From: Streptomyces sp. DH41
GTDB lineage: Bacteria > Actinomycetota > Actinomycetes > Streptomycetales > Streptomycetaceae
Direction: 5' to 3'
Length of the DNA stretch: 64,000 nt
NCBI RefSeq assembly: GCF_029813785.1
Contig: NZ_JARVKY010000033.1
Location: 1 to 64,000 of the forward strand
Shown here: one piece after another, positions 1 to 7,552 of the stretch
Position numbering within the stretch: the first letter of the stretch is position 1
How the letters are laid out: each line of letters starts with the position of its first letter
Position numbers and translations under genes: made by a program
The notes under the pieces: generated by a model
Database searches by the model: none
The model's input: the letters and a program-made list of their open reading frames with translations, nothing else
What the model was told of the DNA's origin: nothing

Positions 1-42
1 CGTGAGGGGCCCGCCACCAGCCATGGTGGCGGGCCCCTCACG
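1..42. terminator. Strong hairpin terminator
   Basis: An 18-bp perfect inverted repeat (1-18 pairing with 25-42) with a 6-nt loop. It lies 28 bp beyond the stop of the leftward hemerythrin gene, so it most likely ends that transcript. Being symmetric it could also stop a rightward transcript entering from outside the window. Confidence 0.85.
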
Positions 43-70
43 CGAGGCCGGGGTGTCGACGGCGGCGCGT

Positions 71-634
71 TCAGCCGGGCTTGCCCCGCCCCGACATAGC
101 GTCCCGCACCCGGTCGACCATGCCCGCGCCGGGGGCCAGAAGCTTGTTCATCGGGGGCTTGTCCGGGGCGGACGGGTGCGGTCGCGTCGGTGCCGTCTTC
201 TTCGCCTGACGGACCTTGTCGCCCAACTGGTCCAGGGCGTCCGGCGGGCAGGCCTCCCGGAGCCTCGGGAAGAGGTTGTCCTCCTCGTCGGCGACGTGCT
301 CGCGAATCTCACTCATCAGCATGCCGATCAGACGGTCGAACTCCGCGTCGTCCGACGCACAGCCCTCCAGGTCCTTCATGATCTGCTCGGCCTCGGCGTG
401 GTCCTCGAGTTCCTTGTCCGCGAGGGCGCCCCCGTTCGCCACGTGCTCACGGACGGCCGGGTAGAGATACGCCTCCTCCGCCACCGAATGCCGGATCAGC
501 TCGATCGTGGCCTGATCGGCGTACAGCTTGCGGTCCTTGTGACCTGACGGCAGTGCCTCGATCCTGCCGAAGAGCTCCTCGACCTCACGGTGATCGGTCG
601 TCAGCTCGTCGATGACGTTTCCTCCGTGTCCCAT
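71..634 (-). CDS. Hemerythrin HHE domain protein
   Basis: 187-residue cytoplasmic protein. Residues about 5-140 form a hemerythrin-type four-helix bundle with the spaced His/Glu ligands expected for a di-iron site: TTDHREVE, IRHSVAEEAYLYP, LEDHAEAE and REHVADEEDNLFP. The last 45 residues are a Lys/Pro-rich tail. The family binds O2, NO or redox-active iron, and stress protection is the usual inference in streptomycetes. I chose the ATG at 634 because a GGAGG-type ribosome site (641-646) sits 6 bp before it; an upstream in-frame start lacks one. It is the last gene of a leftward group with the DoxX and molybdoenzyme genes, 89 bp after DoxX. Confidence 0.9.
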   Translation of the reverse strand: MGHGGNVIDELTTDHREVEELFGRIEALPSGHKDRKLYADQATIELIRHSVAEEAYLYPAVREHVANGGALADKELEDHAEAEQIMKDLEGCASDDAEFDRLIGMLMSEIREHVADEEDNLFPRLREACPPDALDQLGDKVRQAKKTAPTRPHPSAPDKPPMNKLLAPGAGMVDRVRDAMSGRGKPG

Positions 635-723
635 GCTCCACCTCCTCAAAGGTCGTGGCGGTTACGGGACCGACCCGCCACGAGCGTCGGGTCCCCCCCG
701 CACTCAGTGGGCCAACGCCCCCT

Positions 724-1260
724 TCAGCAGCTGCCCAGCTTGGCCCGGATGCCACCCGCGGCCGCCGCGGGGCGGGCCGCGGCCCGGGCCGAGCGGTGCA
801 CCAAGTGGGCGTCGTGCCGCAGGTCCTGCGCGGCGTGCCGGCCGCGCCACAGCAGCGAGGGGGCACTGCCGGTGTCGTCGGCGGCGATCAGCAGCCCGCC
901 CATCATGGACAGGTTCTTCAGGAAGTGGATGCGCTGCTGGGCTCGGTCGGACGGGTCCGCGGCCTCCCAGTAGCGGTGCGCCGCCAGCGTGGTGGGGACC
1001 AGCGTCGCCGCGAGGGCCAGCGCGGCCAGCCGCGGACAGCGGCCCAGCCCGAGCATGATCCCGCCGGCCACCTGTACGGCGCCGTTGAGCCGTACGAGTT
1101 GTTCGGTGCGGTCCGGCAGCACCGCCACGCGGTCGGTCACCGGCCGCACGATCGGCTCCGCCGCCGGGGCCACGTCCTCGGGCCTGCGCAGGGACTGGAG
1201 ACCGCCCGCGACGAACATCGACGCGAGCATCGGACGGCCGGCCATACGCAAAAGACTCAT
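724..1260 (-). CDS. DoxX family membrane protein
   Basis: 178 residues, with an N-terminal MSLLRMAGRPMLASMF segment typical of DoxX proteins and three or four hydrophobic helices (about residues 8-25, 63-80, 84-100 and 118-135). The C-terminal 35 residues are Ala/Arg-rich and polar. DoxX-family proteins are linked to redox homeostasis, in mycobacteria in complex with superoxide dismutase; the role here is inferred. The ATG at 1260 starts the conserved domain. An upstream in-frame start would add 45 residues of unstructured sequence and is rejected. It lies between the helical-bundle protein (171 bp) and hemerythrin (89 bp), on the same strand. Confidence 0.8.
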   Translation of the reverse strand: MSLLRMAGRPMLASMFVAGGLQSLRRPEDVAPAAEPIVRPVTDRVAVLPDRTEQLVRLNGAVQVAGGIMLGLGRCPRLAALALAATLVPTTLAAHRYWEAADPSDRAQQRIHFLKNLSMMGGLLIAADDTGSAPSLLWRGRHAAQDLRHDAHLVHRSARAAARPAAAAGGIRAKLGSC

Positions 1261-1431
1261 GACGTTCTCTCGCTCTCTCGCTGCTCTCCATGGGGTACCG
1301 GAGGACGGGCGGGGGTTGCCAGGGGCGTGATGCCCACTGGGATCATCGAGTGCCCTCACCGGGCCGCGCCATTCGGCGCCCGGCGCGGCACCCACGCTCG
1401 CGGGTACCGCGTCGCGCGGGCTCCACGCAGG

Positions 1432-1923
1432 TCACAGGCTGTTCAGAAGCTGCGGCGACAGGTTCTTGATCATGGTGTTGGTCCAGCGCATCTGGCGCAG
1501 CGTCTGCGGATGGCAGGAGGAGACGAGCCCCAGCAGTTCGCTGTCCCTGGACGCCTGGGCGGCCTGGGCCAGCATCTCCCAGTGCAGCGAGTTCTCCGCG
1601 GCGGCGACATGCAGTTCCCGCAGGTCGCGCAGGAGCAGCAGACCCGCCTCGGGCCGGTGCACCACCGCCTGGGACGCCTTCTTCCGCAGCGTCGCGAAGA
1701 CGCCGTCCGAGGAGGGGTCCGACGGGTCCCCCAGCTTCACGTCGTGGTGGGTGGCGGCCTCCGCCAGCCGCCGGACGTGTTCGCGCGACCAGACGGCGAG
1801 GTCGGTGGCGACGTGGTGGACCTCGTGCTCGGTGCGGTGCCGCTCGGCGGCGGTCACCAGGTCGTGCGCCAGGCGCCGTTCGCCTCGGTGCAGTGTGCGC
1901 AGGGTCAGGGTGATGCCGTTCAC
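1432..1923 (-). CDS. Helical-bundle protein, ferritin-like (hypothetical)
   Basis: 163 residues with no signal or membrane segment. Predicted long amphipathic helices are rich in His and Glu (for example HRTEHEVHHVATDLAVW and WSREHVRRLAEAATHHD), which resembles a ferritin- or hemerythrin-like bundle, but I do not recognise the family. The GTG start overlaps the TGA of the molybdopterin oxidoreductase as GTGA, with GAGGAAGG just upstream, so translation is probably coupled and the two products may work together. Function unknown. Confidence 0.75.
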   Translation of the reverse strand: MNGITLTLRTLHRGERRLAHDLVTAAERHRTEHEVHHVATDLAVWSREHVRRLAEAATHHDVKLGDPSDPSSDGVFATLRKKASQAVVHRPEAGLLLLRDLRELHVAAAENSLHWEMLAQAAQASRDSELLGLVSSCHPQTLRQMRWTNTMIKNLSPQLLNSL

Positions 1924-4409
1924 CGGGCGCCTTCCTCACGGCCGTGCGGAAACTCCGTCGGTGTCTGTGCCGTGTGCGCCGCCGAGCCGCCCGCGGTGGG
2001 CCGCGCGACGCCGGCGACGGCCGGTGCCGACGCGGTGGTGGTCGGTGCCGGGGACGGCCGGCCGTCGCCGCGCTCGACCAGGGTGAGCGCGGCCGTGGCC
2101 GTCTTGAACAACGGCTGCTTGGAAGCCGGGTCCCAGTCCGTGACGGTCGCCTCGTTCGCAGCCCGCCCGGGAGCGTCCGGACCCGGACCGGATCCGCCCT
2201 CGGTGTCCCAGTAGCCGTAGTGGAACGGCACGAACAGCAGCCCCGGCCGGATACCGGTCACCCGCAGCCGCCCCCGCAGTGCACCGCGCTTGCCGGCCAC
2301 GTCGACCAGGTCGCCCTCGCCGAGGCCGAGCCGGTCCGCGTCCGCGGTGGAGATCTCCACCCACACGTCCGGGGCGGCGTCGCGGAGCTGGGGCGCCCGC
2401 CCGGTCTTCGTACGGGTGTGGAAGTGGTAGATCGTCCGGCCCGTGGTGAGCTGGAACGGGTACTCCTCGTCCGGCTCCTCGTGCGGCGGCCGGTAGGCGG
2501 AGGCCTTCAGTACCGCCTTGCCGTCGGGGTTGAGGGAGCGGTACTCGACGACCTCCTGCGACGCCCCGGTCTCCAGATCCTTGCCGTAGCTCTCGCACAG
2601 GTCCGGGTGGGCCCAGCTGATGCCGTCCGTGTAGAGCCGCGCCGTGCCCTCGGGGGCCGACTCGTCGCAGGGCCACTGGATGCCGCTGGTGTCGCGCAGC
2701 TTGGCGTAGGACAGGCCGGTGTAGTCACAGGGGCGGCCCGCGCTGCACCGCTTCCACGCCTCGAACCCCGACTCGGGATCGTCCCAGGTGATCAGCGGGC
2801 CGCCGTCCTTGTCCCGGAAGTCCATGCGCCGCGCGTAGTCCAGGAAGATGTCCAGGTCGGGTTTGGCCTCGCCGGGTGGTTCGACCGCCTTCTCCGACAG
2901 GTGCACCGTGCGGTCGGCGTTGGTGAGCGCGCCGGTCTTCTCGCCCCAGGTCGCGGCCGGCAGCACCACGTCGGCCAGTTGCGCCGTCTCCGTGAGGAAG
3001 ATGTCCTGCACCACTGTGAACAGCCGCTCCTGCGTCAGGATCGAGCGGATGCGGGAGAGTTCGGGCAGGGAGACGGCGGGGTTGGTGCCGCTGATCCACA
3101 GCATCCGGATCGAGCCCTGCTCGGCGTACCGGTACATCTGCATCGCGTGCGTGGGCGGCGCGAAGTGCGGGATGGTCTCCGGCTCGACGTTCCACACCTT
3201 CGCGAGGTCGGCGACATGGGCGTCGTTCTGCCAGTTGCGAAAGCCTGGCAGGTCGCCGTTGGCACCGCACTCGCGGGTGTTCTGGGCGGTGGGCTGGCCG
3301 TTCATCTGAAGCAGGCCGGCGCCCGGGCGGCCCAGCATGCCGCGGATCAGGTGCAGGTTGTTGATCTGCACCGCGGCGGCGGTGGCCTGGTGGGACTGGT
3401 AGACGCCCTGGAGGACGGTGGAGACCAACGCGTCGGTGATACCGACGAGTTCGGCCGCCTCCTCGATCCGGGCGGCAGGGACGTCACAGATGTCGGCGGC
3501 CCACTCGGGCGTGCAGTCGGCGACGCGGTCGGCCAGCTCCTCGAAGCCGACGGTGTGCGCGGCGATGAAGTCGCGGTCGATCCTCTCGTGCCGGATCGTC
3601 TCGTGCAGCAGCGCGTTGAGCAGGGCGACGTTGGTGCCGCCCCGGGGCGCGAGATGCACGGCGGCGTGCTGGGCGACCCGCGTGGGGCGGGGGTCGACGC
3701 ACAACAGGCGGGGTGGATCGGCCCCCTCCAGCCGGTCCAGCAGGCGCATCCACTGCACGGGCTGGGTCTCGGCGATGTTGTGGCCGAACAGCGCGATCAC
3801 GTCGGCGTGGTCGAAGTCGTCGTAGCTGCCGGGCTGCCCGTCGCAGCCGAAGGTCTCCTTCAGCGCCTCCGCGGCCGTCGACGTGCACAGCCGGGTGTTG
3901 CCGTCGAGGTGGTTGGTGCCGATACCGGCCCGGGCGAGGACCGCGAGGGTGTAGTACTCCTCGAGGAAGAGCTGGCCGGAGGTGTAGAAGCCGATCGAGC
4001 CCGGGCCCCGCTCGTCGAGGAGCTCGCGCGAGCGGGCGGTCACCAGGTCCATCGCCGTGTCCCAGTCCGTCTCCACCAGCCGCCCGTCCCGCCGCACCAG
4101 AGGCCGGGTGAGCCGGTCCCGGGAGGCGTTCGCCTGCCACCCGAACAGGTCCTTCGGACCGAGCCGGCCCCGGTTCACCCGGTCGACGTCCCGGCCCCGT
4201 ACGCCCACCATCCGGCCGTCGGCCACCGCGATGTCCATGGCGTCGCCGTCGGAGTGCAGGATCGACGCCGACTGCACCCATCGCTCCACCGCCTCGGGCT
4301 CCACCCCGTCCGCGAGGAACGTGTCCACCCGGGCCGGCCAGGTCTCGTGCCGGCCGTAGGGCACCCTCGCGCCCCACGGCCGCGCGATCCGGTCCGCGGA
4401 ATCCTGCAT
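1920..4409 (-). CDS. Molybdopterin oxidoreductase, NasA/Nap-like, no FeS motif
   Basis: 829 residues, similar in architecture to the catalytic subunit of bacterial nitrate reductase/formate dehydrogenase (DMSO-reductase superfamily). The cofactor core is intact: an NTRLCTS segment supplies the probable Mo-ligand Cys, NGQPTAQNTRECGANG and WISGTNPAVSLP follow, and a C-terminal molydopterin-dinucleotide-binding domain begins near LTTGRTIYHFHT. The N-terminal Cx2Cx3C...C region is replaced by SASILHSDGD and NRGRLGPKDL, so the usual [4Fe-4S] cluster cannot form. The last 55 residues are a Pro/Thr/Ala-rich tail. The ATG at 4409 is preceded by GGGAGG. Substrate unknown; a nitrate reductase label would be a guess. 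Confidence 0.85.
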   Translation of the reverse strand: MQDSADRIARPWGARVPYGRHETWPARVDTFLADGVEPEAVERWVQSASILHSDGDAMDIAVADGRMVGVRGRDVDRVNRGRLGPKDLFGWQANASRDRLTRPLVRRDGRLVETDWDTAMDLVTARSRELLDERGPGSIGFYTSGQLFLEEYYTLAVLARAGIGTNHLDGNTRLCTSTAAEALKETFGCDGQPGSYDDFDHADVIALFGHNIAETQPVQWMRLLDRLEGADPPRLLCVDPRPTRVAQHAAVHLAPRGGTNVALLNALLHETIRHERIDRDFIAAHTVGFEELADRVADCTPEWAADICDVPAARIEEAAELVGITDALVSTVLQGVYQSHQATAAAVQINNLHLIRGMLGRPGAGLLQMNGQPTAQNTRECGANGDLPGFRNWQNDAHVADLAKVWNVEPETIPHFAPPTHAMQMYRYAEQGSIRMLWISGTNPAVSLPELSRIRSILTQERLFTVVQDIFLTETAQLADVVLPAATWGEKTGALTNADRTVHLSEKAVEPPGEAKPDLDIFLDYARRMDFRDKDGGPLITWDDPESGFEAWKRCSAGRPCDYTGLSYAKLRDTSGIQWPCDESAPEGTARLYTDGISWAHPDLCESYGKDLETGASQEVVEYRSLNPDGKAVLKASAYRPPHEEPDEEYPFQLTTGRTIYHFHTRTKTGRAPQLRDAAPDVWVEISTADADRLGLGEGDLVDVAGKRGALRGRLRVTGIRPGLLFVPFHYGYWDTEGGSGPGPDAPGRAANEATVTDWDPASKQPLFKTATAALTLVERGDGRPSPAPTTTASAPAVAGVARPTAGGSAAHTAQTPTEFPHGREEGAR

Positions 4410-4486
4410 TGCCGGCCTCCCACCAACGTGCGTCACACTGCCGGCCGCCGGGTACCCGGGCGCCGCGGATCGACGCGGGCCACTTG

Positions 4487-4500
4487 TGGGAGCGCTCCCA
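4487..4500. promoter_or_regulatory. CebR/LacI-type operator
   Basis: A perfect 14-bp palindrome, TGGGAGCGCTCCCA, identical to the published CebR binding-site consensus of streptomycetes (cellobiose/cello-oligosaccharide regulation). It lies 18 bp before the GNAT start codon and 77 bp upstream of the divergent molybdoenzyme start, so either gene could be controlled. Confidence 0.75.
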
Positions 4501-4518
4501 GCGGGGCAGGATGTCGAG

Positions 4519-5157
4519 GTGAACCCGACTGCCGCCGTACGCCCGTACCGCCCCGCCGACGCCCCGGCCCTCGACGACATCTGCGTCCGCACCGCGCACA
4601 ACGGCCGGGACAGCCGGCCCGTGTACGCCGACCCCGCCGTCCTGCCCGCCATCTTCGCCGCTCCCTACGTCCACCTGGATCCGGACCTGGCCTTCGTGCT
4701 GGACGACGGAGACGGCCGGGCGGTCGGCTACATCCTCGGCACGGCCGACACCCCGCGCTTCGCGGAGGAGTTCCGTGCCAAGTGGCTGCCGCGTTTCGCG
4801 GACCGCTACCCGGCGCCGGACGGCCCGCCCGGCACCCCGGACGAGGTCATGGCGAAACTGCTGCACGACCCGGAGCGGATGATCGTCCCCGAACTGGCCG
4901 CGTACCCGGCCCATCTGCACATCGACCTGCTGCCCGAGTGGCAGGGCTGCGGACACGGCCGGGTGCTGATGCGCGCGTTCTGGCAGGCGCTGCGTGAACG
5001 CGGCGTGCCGTCCGTCCACCTGGTCATGGCCACGGCCAACACACCGGCCAGGGCCTTCTACGACCGTCTGGGCTTCCACGAGATCGAGGCGGCGGGCCTG
5101 GACCCCGCGGACGTCACCTGCCTCGGACGTACCACGGAGGACACCGGCCGGACGTGA
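4519..5157 (+). CDS. GNAT family N-acetyltransferase
   Basis: 212 residues. The N-terminal half is VRPYRPADAPALDDICVRTA, and the acetyl-CoA-binding motif A is recognisable in HIDLLPEWQGCGHGRVLM, followed by the motif-B segment NTPARAFYDRLGFHEI. The order and the long insertion between strands resemble the GNAT module of bacterial O-GlcNAcase-type (NCOAT) proteins. The acetyl acceptor is unknown. The GTG at 4519 follows GGCAGGA and places the operator in the leader; a start at 4486 would put the operator in the coding sequence. It is convergent with the metallophosphoesterase gene, 15 bp away. Confidence 0.85.
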   Translation: MNPTAAVRPYRPADAPALDDICVRTAHNGRDSRPVYADPAVLPAIFAAPYVHLDPDLAFVLDDGDGRAVGYILGTADTPRFAEEFRAKWLPRFADRYPAPDGPPGTPDEVMAKLLHDPERMIVPELAAYPAHLHIDLLPEWQGCGHGRVLMRAFWQALRERGVPSVHLVMATANTPARAFYDRLGFHEIEAAGLDPADVTCLGRTTEDTGRT

Positions 5158-5172
5158 CGCACGGGGCGGCGG

Positions 5173-5898
5173 TCAGGCGGCGCCCAGCCGGTAGACGTTG
5201 AAGGCCCGGCGTATGACGGGCTGGGCCACGTTGCGCACCCGGACGCCGCCCGCCGTCATTCCGTGCTCCGAACCCAGGTGGGCGTGGCCGTGGACGGCGA
5301 GGTCCGCGCCGGCCGTGTCGATCGCCTCGGCCAGCAGATAGCTGCCGAGGAACGGGTGGATCTCCAACGGCTCCCCGGCGAGCGTGTCGGCGACGGGGGA
5401 GAAGTGCGTCAGCGCCACCCGGGCCGCGCAGCCCTCGTCGCTCAGCTCCTTCAGCGCCGCGTGCAGGCTGTCCGCCGAGCGGCGGGTGGTGCGCACGAAC
5501 TCCTTCATGATCGGCTCGCCGAACTCGCCCGCGCTGCGCCCGACGAAGCCGCCGCCGAACCCCTTGGTCCCGGCGATGCCCACCCGGGTCCCGGCGCATT
5601 CCACGACGGTCCCCTCGCCCTCCAGGACTCTCACCCCGGCGTCCTGGAGGAGGGCGGTGACCTTCTCGGGCTGCTCGTCGTGGTGGTCGTGGTTGCCGAG
5701 GACGGCCACCACCGGCACCGGCAGGTCACGCACTTCCCGCGCCACCACCCGCGCCTCCTCCGGGGTGCCGTGCCGGGTGAGGTCTCCGGCGAGCAGCAGC
5801 AGGTCGGCACAGTCGGGCAGGGTCTCGAAGGCGGGCCGCAGAAGTCCCTGGCTGTCGGGCCCCATGTGGATGTCTCCGACGGCGGCGACACGGATCAT
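5173..5898 (-). CDS. Metallophosphoesterase
   Basis: 241 residues of a calcineurin-like phosphoesterase. The metal-binding motifs are in order: GDIH (8-11), LLAGDLT (36-42), LGNHDHH (66-72), a second His region at LTHFSP, and GHAHLG near residue 203. This fits a cytoplasmic two-metal phosphohydrolase of unknown substrate. The ATG overlaps the TGA of the BON-domain gene by one base (TGATG), so it is probably the third, translationally coupled gene of a three-gene leftward operon. Confidence 0.9.
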   Translation of the reverse strand: MIRVAAVGDIHMGPDSQGLLRPAFETLPDCADLLLLAGDLTRHGTPEEARVVAREVRDLPVPVVAVLGNHDHHDEQPEKVTALLQDAGVRVLEGEGTVVECAGTRVGIAGTKGFGGGFVGRSAGEFGEPIMKEFVRTTRRSADSLHAALKELSDEGCAARVALTHFSPVADTLAGEPLEIHPFLGSYLLAEAIDTAGADLAVHGHAHLGSEHGMTAGGVRVRNVAQPVIRRAFNVYRLGAA

Positions 5899-6194
5899 CA
5901 CAGCTCCTCCGCGTGGTCGGGTCCGGTCGTCTCCGCCACCAGGACGTCGGTGTGCACGGTGAGCCCGGCCAGCTCCTCGTGGGCGACGCGCAGGAGGGTC
6001 TCGCGGCACTGGGCGGAGGGCACCGTGCCGGTGATCACGATGGCGCCGGCCCGGATCTCGGCCCGTACGCCGAGCTCGCCGAGCTCCTCCGCGGCGAGCC
6101 GGTCGTGCAGGTGGGCCACGCGGTACTCGACGTTCCCGGCCGCGGAAGCGGTGTCGCTCGCCGCGGGGCCCTGGTGTGCGACGGGGTCGCTCAT
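5898..6194 (-). CDS. BON domain protein
   Basis: 98 residues. A single BON (OsmY-type) domain spans about residues 22-92, with the segment AGAIVITGTVPSAQCRETLL carrying the conserved glycine. No signal peptide is visible, so it is probably cytoplasmic. BON domains bind membranes or other proteins in stress responses. The start is ATG 6194, with GGAGGAG 6-12 bp upstream; a GTG immediately before it is possible. It overlaps both neighbours in TGATG junctions. Confidence 0.8.
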   Translation of the reverse strand: MSDPVAHQGPAASDTASAAGNVEYRVAHLHDRLAAEELGELGVRAEIRAGAIVITGTVPSAQCRETLLRVAHEELAGLTVHTDVLVAETTGPDHAEEL

Positions 6195-6934
6195 CACTGC
6201 TCCTCCTTGACGGAGTTCGCGGAGTTCGCGGAGTTCATGGAGTTCGCGGAGTTCTCCGGAGGGGCCGGGGAGATGATCTCCAGCCGTTCGAGGATGAAGA
6301 AGAACGCGGCGGGCATCGGGGCGTCCCCGCAGTCGCGGCGCAGCTCGTCCCAGTCGATCTTCTCCCGCAACGTGCGGGCGATCGGCAGTACCGCCCCGAA
6401 GTCGCAGTGGTGCTCCGAGAAGGCGGCCAGCAGACCGCGCAGCAGGTCGGTCGGTGACAGGACCGGCATGAGCACCGAGTCGACCGAGAGATCCTGGGCC
6501 CGTGCCAGCAGCTGCTCCGTGACGGGCTCGTGCGCCAGCTCGAAGATGAGGTCGACCTGCTGTCCCAGGCAGTTCGCCTTCAGCAGCCAGTCCTCTGGAG
6601 GCGTGTACACCGCCAGGCCCGCGTCGCGCAGCGTCGAGGCGACGGCCTCCGCGTCCTCGGGCCGGATGCAGAAGTCGACGTCGTGCTGGAGGTTCTGGGT
6701 GCCGCCGTGCGCGTACACGGCGACGCTGCCGGCCAGCGCGAATGGGTGCTCCTCCTTCTTCAGGATCGAACCCACCTGCTTGGCCGCCTGCAGGATCGCC
6801 TGATTGCGGTCGAGCGGGAGGTCTTCGTGGCGCGCGTCGTTCTGGGGGACGAGTCGGGGGTCCCCCGCTGCCAGACGGAGCTCGGAAACGCCGGCGCGCT
6901 GCTCGAGAGCGCGGTCGTCGGCGGGCTGCGTCAT
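6194..6934 (-). CDS. Nucleotidyltransferase-like protein
   Basis: 246 residues. The core has ALAGSVAVYAHGG and LQHDVDFCI, the pattern of a nucleotidyltransferase fold (G-S helix and a D-x-D pair) like AbiEii or DUF6036 proteins, followed by a helical region. It is not long enough for a polymerase, and the substrate is unknown. The C-terminus is an odd NSANSMNSANSANS tract encoded by 9-bp repeats. It is the first gene of the operon with the BON and phosphoesterase genes. The ATG is at 6934; the open frame upstream of it is Arg/Pro-rich and non-conserved-looking. Confidence 0.7.
   Translation of the reverse strand: MTQPADDRALEQRAGVSELRLAAGDPRLVPQNDARHEDLPLDRNQAILQAAKQVGSILKKEEHPFALAGSVAVYAHGGTQNLQHDVDFCIRPEDAEAVASTLRDAGLAVYTPPEDWLLKANCLGQQVDLIFELAHEPVTEQLLARAQDLSVDSVLMPVLSPTDLLRGLLAAFSEHHCDFGAVLPIARTLREKIDWDELRRDCGDAPMPAAFFFILERLEIISPAPPENSANSMNSANSANSVKEEQ
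6213..6257. repeat. 9-bp tandem repeat, in frame
   Basis: Five consecutive copies of GAGTTCGCG or a one- to three-base variant. They encode the Asn-Ser-Ala tract at the C-terminus of the nucleotidyltransferase-like protein, and copy-number changes would keep the reading frame. Confidence 0.85.
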
Positions 6935-7108
6935 CGCTGTCCCCTTCCCGGGCTGTCCCCTTCGATCGGTCCGACGAGAACCGGAGCGATCGTGTCGGGC
7001 CGGTCCTCCCCTGGAGTTCCGGGTACCCGGCGCGGTACCGCCGACACGAAGGCCGCTCCGAAGGGGAGGAAGGCGAGGCGCGGGGAGGATTCCGGGCACT
7101 CGGACGGC

Positions 7109-7510
7109 ATGAACGACAAGCAGGAGCGGCAGCGGACCGGGCCGGGGGGTCACCCGGGGGAGCCCGTGGATCACCCGACCGAGCCCGGGGATCGCCGGTC
7201 TCAGCCCGAGGATCGCCGGTCTCAGCCCGGGGACCACCGGGCTGAGACCGTGGAACGGCTGGTGGCGGCTTGGCTGGCGGAGACCGGGCACCACGACCGG
7301 GACGCGGCCCACGAGGCCCGCACCGGCTGGGAACGGGGCGCCCTGTCCGAGCGGGCCGCCCAGGACCTGGCCACCTGGGTCACCGCGAGGATCACGGACA
7401 CCGGATTCACCGAGGACGAGGGCCCCTACGTGGCGGGCCCCGTCCGGATCACCCCGTCGGACAGGGACATCGTGCACGACTGGCTGCGTGCGCGGGGGCA
7501 CCGGATCTGA
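7109..7510 (+). CDS. Hypothetical protein with heptapeptide repeats
   Basis: 133 residues, hydrophilic, with no signal or membrane segment. Residues 14-48 are five 7-residue repeats of the form D-H/R-x-x-x-P-G/E (GHPGEPV to DHRAETV), then an acidic helical domain begins at VERLVAAWLAETGHHDRDAA. I do not recognise the family. The ribosome site is weak before the ATG at 7109, so the exact start is uncertain. It is divergent from the nucleotidyltransferase-like operon, with 174 bp between. Confidence 0.6.
   Translation: MNDKQERQRTGPGGHPGEPVDHPTEPGDRRSQPEDRRSQPGDHRAETVERLVAAWLAETGHHDRDAAHEARTGWERGALSERAAQDLATWVTARITDTGFTEDEGPYVAGPVRITPSDRDIVHDWLRARGHRI
7148..7252. repeat. 21-bp tandem repeat, in frame
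   Basis: Five contiguous 21-bp units (starting 7148, 7169, 7190, 7211 and 7232). The third and fourth differ at only one position and the outer ones are more diverged. The unit length is seven codons. Confidence 0.85.
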
Positions 7511-7552
7511 TCCGCCCGCCCCCGACGGGGCGTCGACCGAGCGACGGGGACG

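Noticed and set aside
1944..4997. A continuous rightward open frame of about 1000 codons antisense to the molybdoenzyme
   Set aside because: Long antisense frames are expected at this G+C. Its product is Arg/Gly/Val-rich without domains, while the leftward frame has clear motifs.
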